A stretch of DNA of 64,000 nt from Streptomyces sp. NBC_01294 (GCF_035917235.1 NZ_CP108423.1:124001-188000), one strand, 5' to 3'; shown: positions 48,030 to 57,782, counted from the stretch's first letter. Numbers and translations are program-made. The notes: generated from the letters alone by a model not told the origin.

Positions 48030-48252
48030 CAGCGGGCAGGACGGCACGGGCCAGCCGCTCCCCCGCCCGATCACCAGGGAGGTCGGGCGGGCAGGCGGAC
48101 GGACGGGCTGGCGGGCCGGCGGGAACCGCTTCGCGCACACGCCCTGAGCAGGGCTTCGGAGGCTTCCTCTAGAGTGCTTCCGTCCCCGTACGCGCCCGTG
48201 GCCCCGGCCCCGCGGCACGTGCCGATCCCACCGCGCCGACCGAGGAGCAACC

Positions 48253-49083
48253 GTGACCGACCTGGCGTCCATATCCCTGCAGCAGGAGATCGCCCGGGAT
48301 CTCCAGGTGAGCGCGTCCTTCGACGTGGAGCAGGAGATCGAGCGCCGGGTGGCCTTCCTCACCGCCCAGCTGACCTCCACGGGCCTGCGCTCGCTGGTCC
48401 TGGGCATCAGCGGTGGCGTGGACTCCACCACGGCGGGGCGGCTGTGCCAGCTCGCGGTCGAGCGGGTGCGGGCCGCCGGGCAGGACGCGACGTTCTTCGC
48501 GATGCGGCTCCCGTACGGCGCCCAGGCCGACGAGAAGGACTGCGCAGCTGGCGCTGGAGTTCATCCGGCCCGACCGGATCCTGACCGTCGACGTGAAGTC
48601 CGCGAGTGACGCCGCGCTGGACGCGGCGCTGGCCGGCGGAACGGTCTTCCGCGACGCGCACCACCAGGACTTCGTGCACGGCAACATCAAGGCCCGGCAG
48701 CGCATGATCGCCCAGTACGCGGTGGCGGGCGCGCACGAGGGTCTGGTGGTGGGCACCGACCACGCCGCCGAGGCGGTCTCCGGCTTCTTCACCAAGTTCG
48801 GCGACGGCGCGGCCGACGTGGTGCCGCTCACGGGCCTCACCAAGCGGCGCGTACGGGCCTTGTCGCAGGCTCTGGGTGCGCCGTCCACGCTGGTCCTCAA
48901 GACCCCGACCGCGGATCTGGAGACCCTGAAGCCGGGCCTGCCCGACGAGGACGCGCTCGGCGTCGCCTACGACGACATCGACGACTTCCTGGAGGGGAAG
49001 CCGGTCGAGAGGCCGCCCTCGCGGCCATCGTCCGCCGCTACCGGCTCACCGAGCACAAGCGACAGCTGCCGATCGCCCCCTGA
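48253..49083 (+). CDS. nadE: Ammonia-dependent NAD+ synthetase (frameshifted)
   Basis: Converts deamido-NAD to NAD with ATP and ammonia, the last step of NAD synthesis. The P-loop [16 protein letters not shown] motif is at residues 53-59 (SGGVDST) and [12 protein letters not shown] follows. After a 2-base loss in a GC repeat near 48545 the text runs [60 protein letters not shown] and [21 protein letters not shown] second indel near 49015 gives [20 protein letters not shown] and the stop at 49083. The length (about 275 residues) matches the short, glutaminase-free NadE. ATG or GTG at 48253 follows GAGGAG. Confidence 0.92.
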
Positions 49084-49212
49084 TCCCCGAGGCCTGGGAC
49101 GCCTGGGGGCGCCCGGGCAGTGCACTCGTCCACGGCCGTCAGGGTGACGGCCGTGGAGGTACCCCCGACACGGATCACCCAGGGGCGGAGGCCGTTCCGC
49201 CGCCCCCGGTCG

Positions 49213-50013
49213 TCAGAGCCGTACGGTGCGGGCGAGCGCGGTCATCACGGCCCGGGTCTTGGTCTCACCGAAGGCCGGCGGGCTGATGTCTCGCTCACGG
49301 AGAGCACGGCCGAGCCGCTCCTGGACCTCGGCCGCCTCGGCGATGGCCGTGCGCACCGAGACCTCCAGGAAACGCAGGCCCTGGCCGGTGGTCCATTCCT
49401 CGATCGCCACGGTGCCGGGCAGCCCGTCCCACTCCTCCTTCCATTTGGCCGCGTGCACGGGACCGAGCGCCGTCAGGCCGTCGAAGCGGTCCTCGCCCGG
49501 CCCGCCGGCGTCCGACAGGTCCAGCAGCTCCAGTTGCTCCAGCAGGCCCAGTAGTTCCAGCTGCGGCTCGATGAGCATCCGGTCGGGTGAGCCGGCCTCG
49601 GCTTCCAGCGCCGACCCGAACTTCCCCTCCGCCTCCAGCGAGGCCGACAGCATGGCCTCGAACGCGGGGCCGGTCCGGTCCTCCTCGATCCTGAACTCCC
49701 AGTCCTCTCCCTCGCGGCTCTCCCGCCAAGGGGTCGGCAGCGCGGGACACGGCCGCAGCTTCACGGTCATGTCCGCATCACGCTTGGTTTCGAGCTCCTC
49801 GTTGTCCCGGCGCAGGCGCAGGATGATTCCCCGGTCCAGCAGGGGCAGTGCGACGCCGTCGCCGGCCGACCTCTCCGGCCGGTCCCAGAAGTGGATGACG
49901 CGATGGCGCGCCTCGTCACGGTCGAGCGCCAGCGCCTCGAATGCCGCCCCGGCCTCCGCACCCGCGAAGCTGATCTTGATCTCTGCGGCCTCGGCCGCGG
50001 GGGACTCTCCCAT
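49213..50013 (-). CDS. CYTH-like hypothetical protein
   Basis: A 266-residue acidic protein. It starts MGESPAAEAAEIKISFAGAE, with an I-K-I-S-F strand where CYTH/triphosphate tunnel proteins carry ExExK. Further features are VIHFWDRPER, LDRGIILRLRRDNEELETKR, DADMTVKLRPC and LRFLEVSVRTAIAEAAEVQE, giving alternating charged strands as in a tunnel fold. The usual N-terminal ExExK is reduced, so activity is doubtful. CYTH proteins bind triphosphates. The family call is tentative. It is convergent with nadE. Confidence 0.6.
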   Translation of the reverse strand: MGESPAAEAAEIKISFAGAEAGAAFEALALDRDEARHRVIHFWDRPERSAGDGVALPLLDRGIILRLRRDNEELETKRDADMTVKLRPCPALPTPWRESREGEDWEFRIEEDRTGPAFEAMLSASLEAEGKFGSALEAEAGSPDRMLIEPQLELLGLLEQLELLDLSDAGGPGEDRFDGLTALGPVHAAKWKEEWDGLPGTVAIEEWTTGQGLRFLEVSVRTAIAEAAEVQERLGRALRERDISPPAFGETKTRAVMTALARTVRL

Positions 50014-50265
50014 GGGGCCGTTATCCCACGGCGGGCGGAGGCACGCACCTGCGCGTCCCCCTCCCGAGCAGGCGCGCGAACGACCAGGCCCGCCGGAACG
50101 CAGCGGACGCGGACGGGCGCCCGCAGGGTCTCGGCGACCAGCTCCAGCTGGTCGAGCGCCTGCCCTCAGCGGTGCGCGATTACCCTGGGCCGGACGCAGG
50201 TGATGCCGGGCCACTGCGCACGGCAGGGTGCGGAACCGCGTGTACGGAGCAGAGAAGGGCGGGAG

Positions 50266-50846
50266 ATGGATTCGGCAGAGCGCCACCCCTCCAACGACCA
50301 AATGACTGGGACGCAAGAATGGGAGCCAGTGGCGGCGCTCCCGGACGGTGAGCCCGAGCGGAGTTTCCACGGGCAGTGGCAGTACCGTTCGCGGCTGAAC
50401 GTGCCCGGGCCGTTCTACACGGCCGGCGCGGACAGCGGCTGGACCGGGCGCGGGTACGCACCCCGGCACGTGCTCTACGGCGACCGGCTCGAGGGATACG
50501 GCGAGTTCGTGTACCGGCAGCCGAAGACCCCGATGAGGTACGCGCTCGCGCGCTGGCCGCAGCCGAGGACCTGCCGGCCGCGTGGGCCTGTGACGGCGAC
50601 CTGCAATGGACGCCCGCTGCCGTGCGGGAGTGGTGGCACGCCAGAAGAGAGGTCGAGGAGTACATCGCGACCATGCTCGTGGAGTGGGAGGGGAGCGAGC
50701 AGGAGGACGAGCGCGAGGCGGCCGAGGGCTTGCGGGACTACGAGGCATACCTGGCCGGTGAGTTGGCGGACGACCTGCGGGCGTACATCTTCCGGCTGGA
50801 GCACGGCCGTTATCCGGGTGACGAAGACGTGCTGCCGGAGCTGTGA
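50266..50846 (+). CDS. Hypothetical protein (frameshifted)
   Basis: About 193 residues: MDSAERHPSNDQMTG, WQYRSRLNVPGPFYTAGADS, RHVLYGDRLEGYGEFVYRQP, and after an indel near 50545 LPAAWACDGDLQWTPAAVRE, YIATMLVEWEGSEQEDEREA, EGLRDYEAYLAGELADDLRA and YIFRLEHGRYPGDEDVLPEL. It is acidic and soluble and resembles actinobacterial ferredoxin-associated or toxin-immunity-like proteins, but no family is certain. GAAGGGCGGGAG precedes ATG 50266. Confidence 0.6.
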
Positions 50847-50939
50847 GAGCACGGAGAAGGGGCCGGATGTCCCGTGACATCCGGCCGCCCCTCACCGACA
50901 TTCCCCGAGCCCGCACCAGCCGAGTGGCTGCCGGCCGGT

Positions 50940-52652
50940 CTAGGCGGTGGTGGACAGGATGGTGTTCTCCGGCGTGCGTGCCGTGGGCCGGGTGCTGCCG
51001 GCGACGATCAGAGCGAGTAAGACCGCGGCCGCCTCGCTCTGCAGGATCCGGGCGGCCTGCTTCGGCCGGCCGGGGTCGGGGACCGGGATGGACAGGGCCA
51101 CGCACTCCGGGTTCGGGCCCGCGGTGATCGGCACGGCCGCGCACACCGTCCCGAGCGCGTACTCCTGCAGGTCCAGCAGCGGTGCGTTGGGCGGGCGGGT
51201 GTCGAGCTGGTGGAAGAGGGCCTGCTGGCTGGTCAGGGTGTGGGTGGTGAAGCGGGTGAGCCGGTGGCGGGCCAGATGGTCCTCCCGGTCGTCGTAGTCG
51301 AGCTGGGTCAGCAGGGCCTTGCCCACCGCGGAGGCGTGGGCGGCGGCCCGGAAGTCGACCCATTCGTCGACGACGGGCGTGGCCGGTCCATCGGCGTACT
51401 GGGTGATGGAGACCTCGCCGTCGGTGTAGCGGGCGACGTAGACGGCGGCGCCGACCGCGTCCCTCACCCAGGCGAGGGTCTCGCGCAGGTGCCCGCGGCC
51501 CTCTCCGCTCGCCGAATCGGCCAGCAGGAGCGCGTTGCCGGCGACGTACGCGTCCGGTCCGATCGGGGTGGCGAGGCTCGCACGGATCAGCTGCTCCATG
51601 GCCCGGGCGAGGACCAGTTGCGGCAGCCCCGTCTCGCGGGCGATCTGCGTCAGGTTCACACCGCCCGAGTAGCGGTTGATGACCTCCAGGACACGCAGTG
51701 CCTGGTGGACGGATTCCAGCGCGGCGGGTGCCGGGCGTCCTTCGGGGGACTTGCGGGCGGCGTGCGTCAGGTGGGGCTGCTTGAGTGCTTCGAAGGCCCA
51801 CGCTTTCGCCTCGTCCGTCAGGTGCAGGGGATTGAGCCGTGCGTTCTGTGCGACGGCGACCGCGACCTGCGGCCCGGGGGTGAAGACCTCCCCCAGGTCG
51901 GGGTGTTCCTTGCGGGGCCGCGCCATCAGGGCTTGGCGCAGTCGCGTCGGGAGTCGGAACGGTGGGCGCCCGGCCCCGCCCGGGCCGCCCGTGAGGGCGG
52001 TGAGGTCCTGGGTCGTGATGGGCGGGGACGTCCAGATGACCGAGGCCCCGAGGGCCTCTTCGAGGCGTTCCGGGATCGGCGGCAGGGGCGGCAGGTGATC
52101 GTCGGGGGGCAGGGTCTGGGCCTGGCGCATCCAGTAGCGGGCGGTCGCGACCTCCGCACGGGAGAGGTGCTGGAGGTAGAGGCAGCGCGCGGCGGTCTGC
52201 GAGCCCGCGCCGGCCGCGTACTGGAACCAGAACTGCGCCCCCTCCATCCGGTCGGCCAGGTGGAGCAGGCAGCCGAACAGCAGCGCCGAGTCCACGCCGT
52301 GGGGCCAGGAGTCGACGTCCAGGGCGAGTTCGGCGAAGGACCGGCTCTCCACGAGGGACCAGGTGAGGTCGTCCAGGCCGCGGGCGGCCCGTACGTGGCA
52401 GGCGGCGTCCAGGACCAGGTCGTCGGTGGCGGTGGCGGCGGACCAGCCCGGCTGCCTCCGCGCCGGTACGCCTGGGCCGCAGGTGGTTCCCCGCGCCGAG
52501 CGGGCACGGTCGGCGACGATCCGGCGGGCGATCCGGCGCCGGGCGGCGCCCTCGTCGTATCCGGCGTACTCCTCCGCGAGCACCGTCGCGTCCTCCAGGG
52601 CCGCGTCCAGTTCACACAGCGGCATGTCGCGGTTGCAGGGCATGTCGCTCAC
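50940..52652 (-). CDS. Large protein with C-terminal IclR-like regulator domains
   Basis: A 570-residue protein. The N-terminal half (about 1-300) is all-helical with TPR/Sel1-like text such as LADRMEGAQFWFQYAAGAGS and RCLYLQHLSRAEVATARYWM, and no catalytic motif. The C-terminal 250 residues are an IclR protein: winged helix NRYSGGVNLTQIARETGLPQ and LVLARAMEQLIRASLATPIG, then the effector domain with AVYVARYTDGEVSITQYADG, AAAHASAVGKALLTQL and ALGTVCAAVPITAGPNPECV. The start GTG 52652 overlaps the sigma-factor stop as GTGA. It is translationally coupled, so it probably modulates the sigma factor or its targets. Confidence 0.82.
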   Translation of the reverse strand: MSDMPCNRDMPLCELDAALEDATVLAEEYAGYDEGAARRRIARRIVADRARSARGTTCGPGVPARRQPGWSAATATDDLVLDAACHVRAARGLDDLTWSLVESRSFAELALDVDSWPHGVDSALLFGCLLHLADRMEGAQFWFQYAAGAGSQTAARCLYLQHLSRAEVATARYWMRQAQTLPPDDHLPPLPPIPERLEEALGASVIWTSPPITTQDLTALTGGPGGAGRPPFRLPTRLRQALMARPRKEHPDLGEVFTPGPQVAVAVAQNARLNPLHLTDEAKAWAFEALKQPHLTHAARKSPEGRPAPAALESVHQALRVLEVINRYSGGVNLTQIARETGLPQLVLARAMEQLIRASLATPIGPDAYVAGNALLLADSASGEGRGHLRETLAWVRDAVGAAVYVARYTDGEVSITQYADGPATPVVDEWVDFRAAAHASAVGKALLTQLDYDDREDHLARHRLTRFTTHTLTSQQALFHQLDTRPPNAPLLDLQEYALGTVCAAVPITAGPNPECVALSIPVPDPGRPKQAARILQSEAAAVLLALIVAGSTRPTARTPENTILSTTA

Positions 52653-53227
52653 TGGTCCTTCTCCTCTCCGGGGATCCAGGCCACCCCGAGCTTGCGGGAC
52701 AGGGTTCGGCGTGCGCCGCGGATGTGCGAGCGGACCGTCGCGGGGGAGATCCCCATCATCCGGGCGACCGTGTCGGAGTCGTTGCCCAGGAGGAAGGCGA
52801 GCAGCACCACGTCGTACTGCCGCTCGGTCAGGCCGGCGATGGCCGCGTACAGCCCGAGCTTCGACTCCAGCAACTCCAGCCGTTCCCGGGAGGAACGGCG
52901 CAGCGCGGCGAACCACGCGGTCTCCACCATCGCGACCTGCCGGCCCAGGACCGCCAGCCGTCTCTCGACGTGCTCGCGCAGCACCGCCCACGCGAAGCCG
53001 TGGAGGCTCGCCTCCTTGAGCGCCTGGCGCCACACCTTCAGCAGGAAGGTGAAGACGTCGTCGACGACCTCTTCGGCGTCCTTGGGGTTGCCGAGCTGCA
53101 GGTGGGCATAGCGCAGGTAGGCGCGGTGCTGCTGGGAGTGGAAAGCGGTGAACTCCACCGGCAGCACACCGGCCAGCTCGCTGGAGACCGCCTGGTCCCC
53201 CGATGGATCGAATTCGCCCTCGCTCAT
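52649..53227 (-). CDS. ECF-like RNA polymerase sigma factor
   Basis: A 192-residue sigma-70-type factor. Region 2 covers FHSQQHRAYLRYAHLQLGNP and DAEEVVDDVFTFLLKVWRQA, and region 4 GLTERQYDVVLLAFLLGNDS with the helix-turn-helix DTVARMMGISPATVRSHIRG, then ARRTLSRKLG. It differs from standard ECF factors in an extra central stretch LHGFAWAVLREHVERRLAVL. The start ATG 53227 overlaps the stop of a 57-codon ORF (ATGA) and its own stop overlaps the IclR-like gene. No anti-sigma factor with a zinc motif is adjacent, so the large partner may take that role. Confidence 0.82.
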   Translation of the reverse strand: MSEGEFDPSGDQAVSSELAGVLPVEFTAFHSQQHRAYLRYAHLQLGNPKDAEEVVDDVFTFLLKVWRQALKEASLHGFAWAVLREHVERRLAVLGRQVAMVETAWFAALRRSSRERLELLESKLGLYAAIAGLTERQYDVVLLAFLLGNDSDTVARMMGISPATVRSHIRGARRTLSRKLGVAWIPGEEKDQ

Positions 53228-53397
53228 ACGCTCCCCCACAGCTGTTCGCCGCCGCTCACCGGTGCGGCGGCGGGGACGTCACGGACACGGATTTCGAGAA
53301 AACGGACCGCGGTGGCGACTAACAGCGCGAGGGGGACCATCTCGGCAACATTCACGTCGTCGCGAAACCTTCCAAGTGGACTAGGTGTAACCGGCAT
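53224..53397 (-). CDS. 57-residue ORF coupled to the sigma factor gene
   Basis: Starts at ATG 53397 and ends with TGA 53224-53226, which overlaps the sigma-factor ATG. It reads MPVTPSPLGRFRDDVNVAEM, VPLALLVATAVRFLEIRVRD and the remainder ending QLWGSV. The central VPLALLVATAVRFLEI is a possible short membrane helix. Because the four-base overlap matches the style of the rest of the operon, it is probably translated. It may be a small regulator or a leader. It matches no family I know. Confidence 0.5.
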   Translation of the reverse strand: MPVTPSPLGRFRDDVNVAEMVPLALLVATAVRFLEIRVRDVPAAAPVSGGEQLWGSV

Positions 53398-53742
53398 GCC
53401 TGCCCCCGGACCAGCAGCCGCGGAGCTCCAGGCGCTCCCAATCACCACCCCATCGGAAAACGAACCCGATCGTGCAGGCCGGTCTCCGAAAATCTTCGAA
53501 AGCAAGCGCATCCGCTTCGCTGCGCGCCCCAGTCCGCCCGCGCACGCCCCCGGCCGCCCCCGCCCGCCCCCGGTCGGCGCCGCTGCTTCTTTCACACGAT
53601 CGGATGTCGATGCGGCCCCATCCGGTGGGACACGGCCCGACTCCCCCGCCCTCAGGACCGGATGCCTGCATGGTGGGTCCAGCTTCGGCGCCCCGGCACC
53701 TCCCGCCCCGCGCGCCCGTCTCATGGAAGGGCCTGTATCCGA
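53398..53742. other. Divergent intergenic region
   Basis: Lies between the sigma-factor operon (minus) and the glycosidase gene (plus). A GC-poor patch near 53485-53520 is a possible promoter. I see no palindrome or repeat that could be named. A longer frame of the glycosidase gene opens at 53662, but its text has no signal-peptide features. Confidence 0.4.
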
Positions 53743-55674
53743 ATGGCGTTCGCGAGGACCCTGCTGCCCGCCCTGATCTCCCTGACTCTGGCCGCTGTTC
53801 CCGCCGCGCTCCCGGACGCCGCGGCCGCCGCGCTGTACGAGGGTCAGGTCCTCCACGAGACCGCGCTGTTCAGCGTGAAGTCCACCAACAACGCGGCGGC
53901 CCAGGCGTTCACGGTGGACGGCACCCGGCTCTCCCGGGTGAGCGTCTGGCTGGGCAGCGGGGCGGCGACGGGCACCGTGACCGCCCAGATCCGCCGGGTG
54001 CGCGCGGACGCGGGTTCGGTGATCGCCTCGAAGACCGTGGACCTCGCCGCCCTGGGCGGCGCCGGGGCCGGCTGGGTCGAGTTCCCGGTCAGCGCCTCCG
54101 TCACCGCGGGCGCCACGTACTACCTGTTCGTCCAGGCGACCACCGCGGAGAACAAGCCGGTCGCCTGGTACGGCACGCGCCGGTCCGTGCCCGGTTCGCA
54201 GACCAGTTGGAACTACGACCGGGCGTACTGGGGCGGCTGGCACGCCGATGCCTCCCGGCTGGCCTTCCACGTCGATCCCACCGGCAGTGAGCGCTGCGGG
54301 GAGACCGAACCCTGCTACGTACCCTCCTCCGCGCTCGCGGCCCGTACGTCGGGCCTGCTGGCCAACCGGGTGGGCGGTACCGAGGCGGTGCTGCCCTCCT
54401 TCGCCGTGGGCGCCTCCTACGTCGACGGGAGCAACGTGCTGCGCCTGCCCTCCGGCAGGTGGCGGTACCTGCCCGACGGGGCCTCGGCGTCGGTCGTGGT
54501 CGCGGCGGACGACCCGGGCGCCCTGGCGCAGGCCGAGGAGAGCCGCGCCTGGCTGGCCGCGGGCCGGGTGCCGGGCGCCACCGCCGCGCAGCGGGCCGCG
54601 GCGCAGCGTTCCCTGCTGTCGATGCGTGCGCTGCTGAAGCCCAACGGGGCGTTCGCCGCGGGGTGGTCGCCGCCGTGGGAGTACTCCTGGCCCCGGGACG
54701 GCGCGTTCGCCGCGGCCGCGTTCGCCGCCACCGGGCACGACGAGGAGGCGTACCGGATCCTGGGCTTCGACGCCCGTACCCAGCGGTCGGACGGGACCTG
54801 GGAGGCCCGTACGAAGCTGGACGGCAGCGGACCGCCCGACGCGCGGAAGTGGCAGCTGGACGGCAACGGCTGGGTTCCCTGGGCCACTTGGCAGTGGTAC
54901 CAGGCGGCAGCGCCCGACGGGCGGGACGAACGGCTGCGCGAGCTCTACCCGATGGTGCGGAAGGCGGCCGACCACGCCGCGCGCTCCCTGGGGCCGGACG
55001 GGCTGCCTCCGGCGTCACCGGACTACTGGGAGCTGGACACGACGACCACGAACATCGGTACCGCCGCTCCCCTGCTGGCCGGGCTCAACGCCTCGGCCGA
55101 CCTGGCCGCCCGGCTGGGCATGGACGGGGACGCGGAGCGCTGGGCCGACGCGGCGCGGCGGCTGTCCGCCGGGATCGCCGCCGCCTTCGCGCCGCTGGGG
55201 TACCAGCGGACCGTCGACGGCAAGCACGGCCGGGACAGCGCGGTGGCGTTCATGGCACCTCCGTTCAACGCCGCGCCGCCCGGTCTCGGCGAGGCGCTGG
55301 ACTCCACCTACCGGGCGCTGCTGCTGCCCAACGGCGGCGTCTCGCCCGGCAACGACCCCGATTTCAGCTGGGGGTCGTACGCCTGGACGGCCAGCACCTC
55401 CTTCTTCGCCCTCGCCTGGTCGGGTACGGGCGAGCAGGCGAAGGCGGGCAGGGTGCTCGACTGGGTGCTGTCCAAGCGCAACGGCCTGGGCGAGCTCCCC
55501 GAAACCGTGAACGGGGCCGGTCATCCGTCCGCGGTGGCGCCCTTGGGCTGGACGAACTCGCTGGTCGTGCTCACCGCGCTGGCCCTCCAGGGCTCCGCGC
55601 AGCCCACCCCGCCGGCCCGGCCGGGTCCGGCGGCTTCCCCGGGTCCGGATCCGGCGCCGGGGCGGAATGAGTAG
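53743..55674 (+). CDS. Secreted GH15-like glucoamylase family protein
   Basis: A 643-residue secreted protein. The Sec signal peptide is LLPALISLTLAAVPAALPDA ... A (about residues 6-27). Residues 30-175 form a beta-rich module (AAQAFTVDGTRLSRVSVWLG, AGATYYLFVQATTAENKPVA) like a carbohydrate-binding or choice-of-anchor domain. The (alpha/alpha)6 barrel follows, with WEYSWPRDGAFAAAAFAATG, KWQLDGNGWVPWATWQWYQA, DYWELDTTTT, and the end PLGWTNSLVVLTALALQG. These fit glucoamylase/dextranase-type GH15. The acidic pair includes the E of DYWE. It ends in a Pro-rich tail. It probably degrades an extracellular alpha-glucan. The gene is intact. Confidence 0.82.
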   Translation: MAFARTLLPALISLTLAAVPAALPDAAAAALYEGQVLHETALFSVKSTNNAAAQAFTVDGTRLSRVSVWLGSGAATGTVTAQIRRVRADAGSVIASKTVDLAALGGAGAGWVEFPVSASVTAGATYYLFVQATTAENKPVAWYGTRRSVPGSQTSWNYDRAYWGGWHADASRLAFHVDPTGSERCGETEPCYVPSSALAARTSGLLANRVGGTEAVLPSFAVGASYVDGSNVLRLPSGRWRYLPDGASASVVVAADDPGALAQAEESRAWLAAGRVPGATAAQRAAAQRSLLSMRALLKPNGAFAAGWSPPWEYSWPRDGAFAAAAFAATGHDEEAYRILGFDARTQRSDGTWEARTKLDGSGPPDARKWQLDGNGWVPWATWQWYQAAAPDGRDERLRELYPMVRKAADHAARSLGPDGLPPASPDYWELDTTTTNIGTAAPLLAGLNASADLAARLGMDGDAERWADAARRLSAGIAAAFAPLGYQRTVDGKHGRDSAVAFMAPPFNAAPPGLGEALDSTYRALLLPNGGVSPGNDPDFSWGSYAWTASTSFFALAWSGTGEQAKAGRVLDWVLSKRNGLGELPETVNGAGHPSAVAPLGWTNSLVVLTALALQGSAQPTPPARPGPAASPGPDPAPGRNE

Positions 55675-55730
55675 CATTGTCCGCCGCAGAACGTCGGTCA
55701 CGTGCAGGGTGTTTCGACAGGAGGCGGTCA

Positions 55731-56988
55731 ATGCGGGGCGGAACGGTCGCGGTGGTCGGCGGGAGCATCGCGGGCTGCGCCATCGCCACGGCGGCGGCGC
55801 GGGCGGGCGCCGGTGAGGTCGTGGTGCTGGAGCGCACGCGCGGGCGGCTGGAGGACCGGGGCGTCGGCTTGTGCATCCACGACGAACGGGCCGTGGAGCT
55901 CGGCGCGAGCGGGCGCCTGCCCGAGGGATCGCGCGCACCCGCTCCGGCGGCGCCGCTGGGTGGTCCGGGACGACACCGACGGGGCCGGCGGAGCCGGTGG
56001 TAACGGTGGTGCCGGCGGCAGCGCGGGCGGGCGGGTGATCTGGGAGCAGCCGTTCCCGTTCCACTCCTACCACTGGGGCCTGCTGTGGCGCGGGCTCCGG
56101 GCGTCCGTGCCCGACTCGGTGGTCTACCGGCAGGGGGAGACCGTCACCGGCGTCGAAGGGACCGGGACCGCGGGCGCCGAGGTGCGGCTCGCGGGCGGCT
56201 CCGTCGAGCGGTACGACCTGGTCGTCGGCGCCGACGGGTACCGGTCGGTGGTGCGCGCGGCGGTCTGCCCGGAGTCCCGGCCGCACTACGCGGGGTACGT
56301 GTGCTGGCGCGGGAACCTCGACGCGGCGCGCCTCGCGGAACTCGGCGGCCCGGCGGACTCGGTGCCCGAGGCGGTGACCACGGTCTGCTTCCCGGGCGGC
56401 ACCTGCGTCGTCTACCGGATCCCCGGGCCGACCGGGCCCCGGGTGAACTGGGTGCTCTACGCCCCGCCGCCGCGTGACGGGCAGCTGCGCTTCGACGACC
56501 CCACGAGCTTCCCGCCGGGCGGTCTGACGCCCGAGCTGGCGCGGCACCTCGCCGCGTTGCTCGACCGGGAGTTCCCGCCGTACTGGGGCCGGGCGCTCGC
56601 GCTGACGGACCCGGCGGACACCTTCGTCCAGCCCATCTACGACCTGGAGGCCGCGCGCACCGCCGCCGGCCGGCTGCTGCTGGCGGGAGACGCGGCCAGT
56701 GTCGTACGCCCGCACAACACGAGCGGCGCCGCGAAGGCCCTCCAGGACGCCACCGCCCTCGCCGACGGGTGGCGCCGCGCCGAGTCCTTCGAGGAGCTGC
56801 TGCGCGGCTACGAGGAGACCCGCGGCGCCGCCGGACGGGAACTGGTCGCGCTGGCCCGCCGGCTGGGCCGCGCCCAGGTCGAGCGGACTCCGGCCTGGGC
56901 GGGCATGAACGGCAGCGAGATGGAGGCGTGGTGGCGGGGGCAGCTCGCCGGGGCGCCGGGCATCGGGGGCCGTGCCATGACTCCGTAG
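55731..56988 (+). CDS. FAD-dependent monooxygenase (frameshifted)
   Basis: A class A flavin monooxygenase of about 415 residues. GGTVAVVGGSIAGCAIATAA is the Rossmann dinucleotide loop (G-x-G-x-x-G pattern), ERYDLVVGADGYRSVVRAAV the DG motif, and AGRLLLAGDAASVVRPHNTS the GD motif followed by GAAKALQDATALADGW. An indel near 55930 separates the first about 65 residues. A Gly-rich loop (GAGGAGGNGGAGG) after it is unusual. It is similar to 2,6-dihydroxypyridine or zeaxanthin-type hydroxylases that act on aromatic substrates. The start ATG 55731 follows GGAGGCGG. The substrate is unknown. Confidence 0.82.
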
Positions 56989-57029
56989 GCCCGGCCCTGG
57001 CGCGCGCGCCACCTCGCGGTGCGGCGCGG

Positions 57030-57654
57030 CTACCGGTCGACGGTGGTGTTGCTGGTGACCGTGCCGTCCGTGCCGGACACGGTGACCGCGTGCCGGACGC
57101 CGTCCGGTCCGAGGACCACGGCCAGCCAGGCGCTGCCGCCGCCTTCCTGCCCGACCACGCGCAGGCTCTCCACCTTCCCGCCCGTCACCGCCGCGGCGGC
57201 CTTGTCGGCGGCGTCGCCGATGGCCAGGGACCGGAAGGGGCGCGGGCGCCGCCTTGCGCAGTTCCCCGAGGCCGCCGGGCCCGGCGGGTCCGGCAGGCCC
57301 GCCGAGCTTTTCGCGCAGCTTGGGGCCCACCTGACCGGGACGGCCTTCCACCTCGCGGTCGTGGGGCGGCTCGGCAGCCTGCGGACCGCGCTTGAGCCCG
57401 CCCTTGCCGCCGGGCTCGGACCAGACGATGTGCGGGCCCCGGTCCGCACGCTGGTGGTGGTCGTGGTGATGGTCCGCCACGGCCACCACCACCGCTCCGC
57501 CGCCCACGACCACCACGGCCGCGCCGGCCGCCACCCAGCGGGCGCGCTTGCCGCGGGGTACCAGGCGGCCCAGGACCGCGCGCTTGCGGGCTCCGGCCTC
57601 GGGGGCGTACTCGGGCTGCTCGGCCGGCCGGGACAGAATCAGACATACAGGCAC
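57030..57654 (-). CDS. PepSY-domain membrane protein (frameshifted)
   Basis: About 205 residues. The N-terminus carries a basic tail and one helix (WVAAGAAVVVVGGGAVVVAV, about residues 40-59), followed by a His/Asp-rich stretch (HHHDHHQ) and a Gly/Pro-rich linker. After an indel near 57240 the end is AADKAAAAVTGGKVESLRVV, GSAWLAVVLGPDGVRHAVTV, SGTDGTVTSNTTVDR, a PepSY-like domain. It diverges from an OmpR/histidine kinase pair, an arrangement usual for PepSY proteins in Streptomyces, and three CTGAAG repeats lie in the shared intergenic region. The His-rich stretch could bind metal. Confidence 0.75.
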
Positions 57655-57710
57655 TCCTCAGGACAACCGGGCGTTGTACCCGGCTCGTTGCAGAGCATGC
57701 TGACCGGAAC

Positions 57711-57747
57711 CTGAAGCCCCGCTGAAGCCACCTGAAGACCTCTTCAG
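57711..57747. promoter_or_regulatory. CTGAAG repeat array between PepSY and response-regulator genes
   Basis: CTGAAG at 57711-57716, 57722-57727 and 57732-57737 stands in direct orientation with 11- and 10-base periods, and CTTCAG at 57742-57747 is the inverted copy. It lies in the 130-base divergent promoter region. This is the expected layout for OmpR-family binding to both the PepSY gene and its own operon. Confidence 0.7.
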
Positions 57748-57782
57748 CCGACCGCGGAGCGGTCCTGAGATCCTGTTCGACA

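Noticed and set aside
49213..51801. An 862-codon minus-strand frame
   Set aside because: Only the last about 266 codons, from ATG 50013, have coherent composition. The earlier part overlaps real genes and is Arg/Pro-rich noise.
55015..57654. An 879-codon minus-strand frame spanning the glycosidase, monooxygenase and PepSY genes
   Set aside because: Only its first part is the real PepSY protein start; the remainder is a shadow of two well-supported plus-strand genes.
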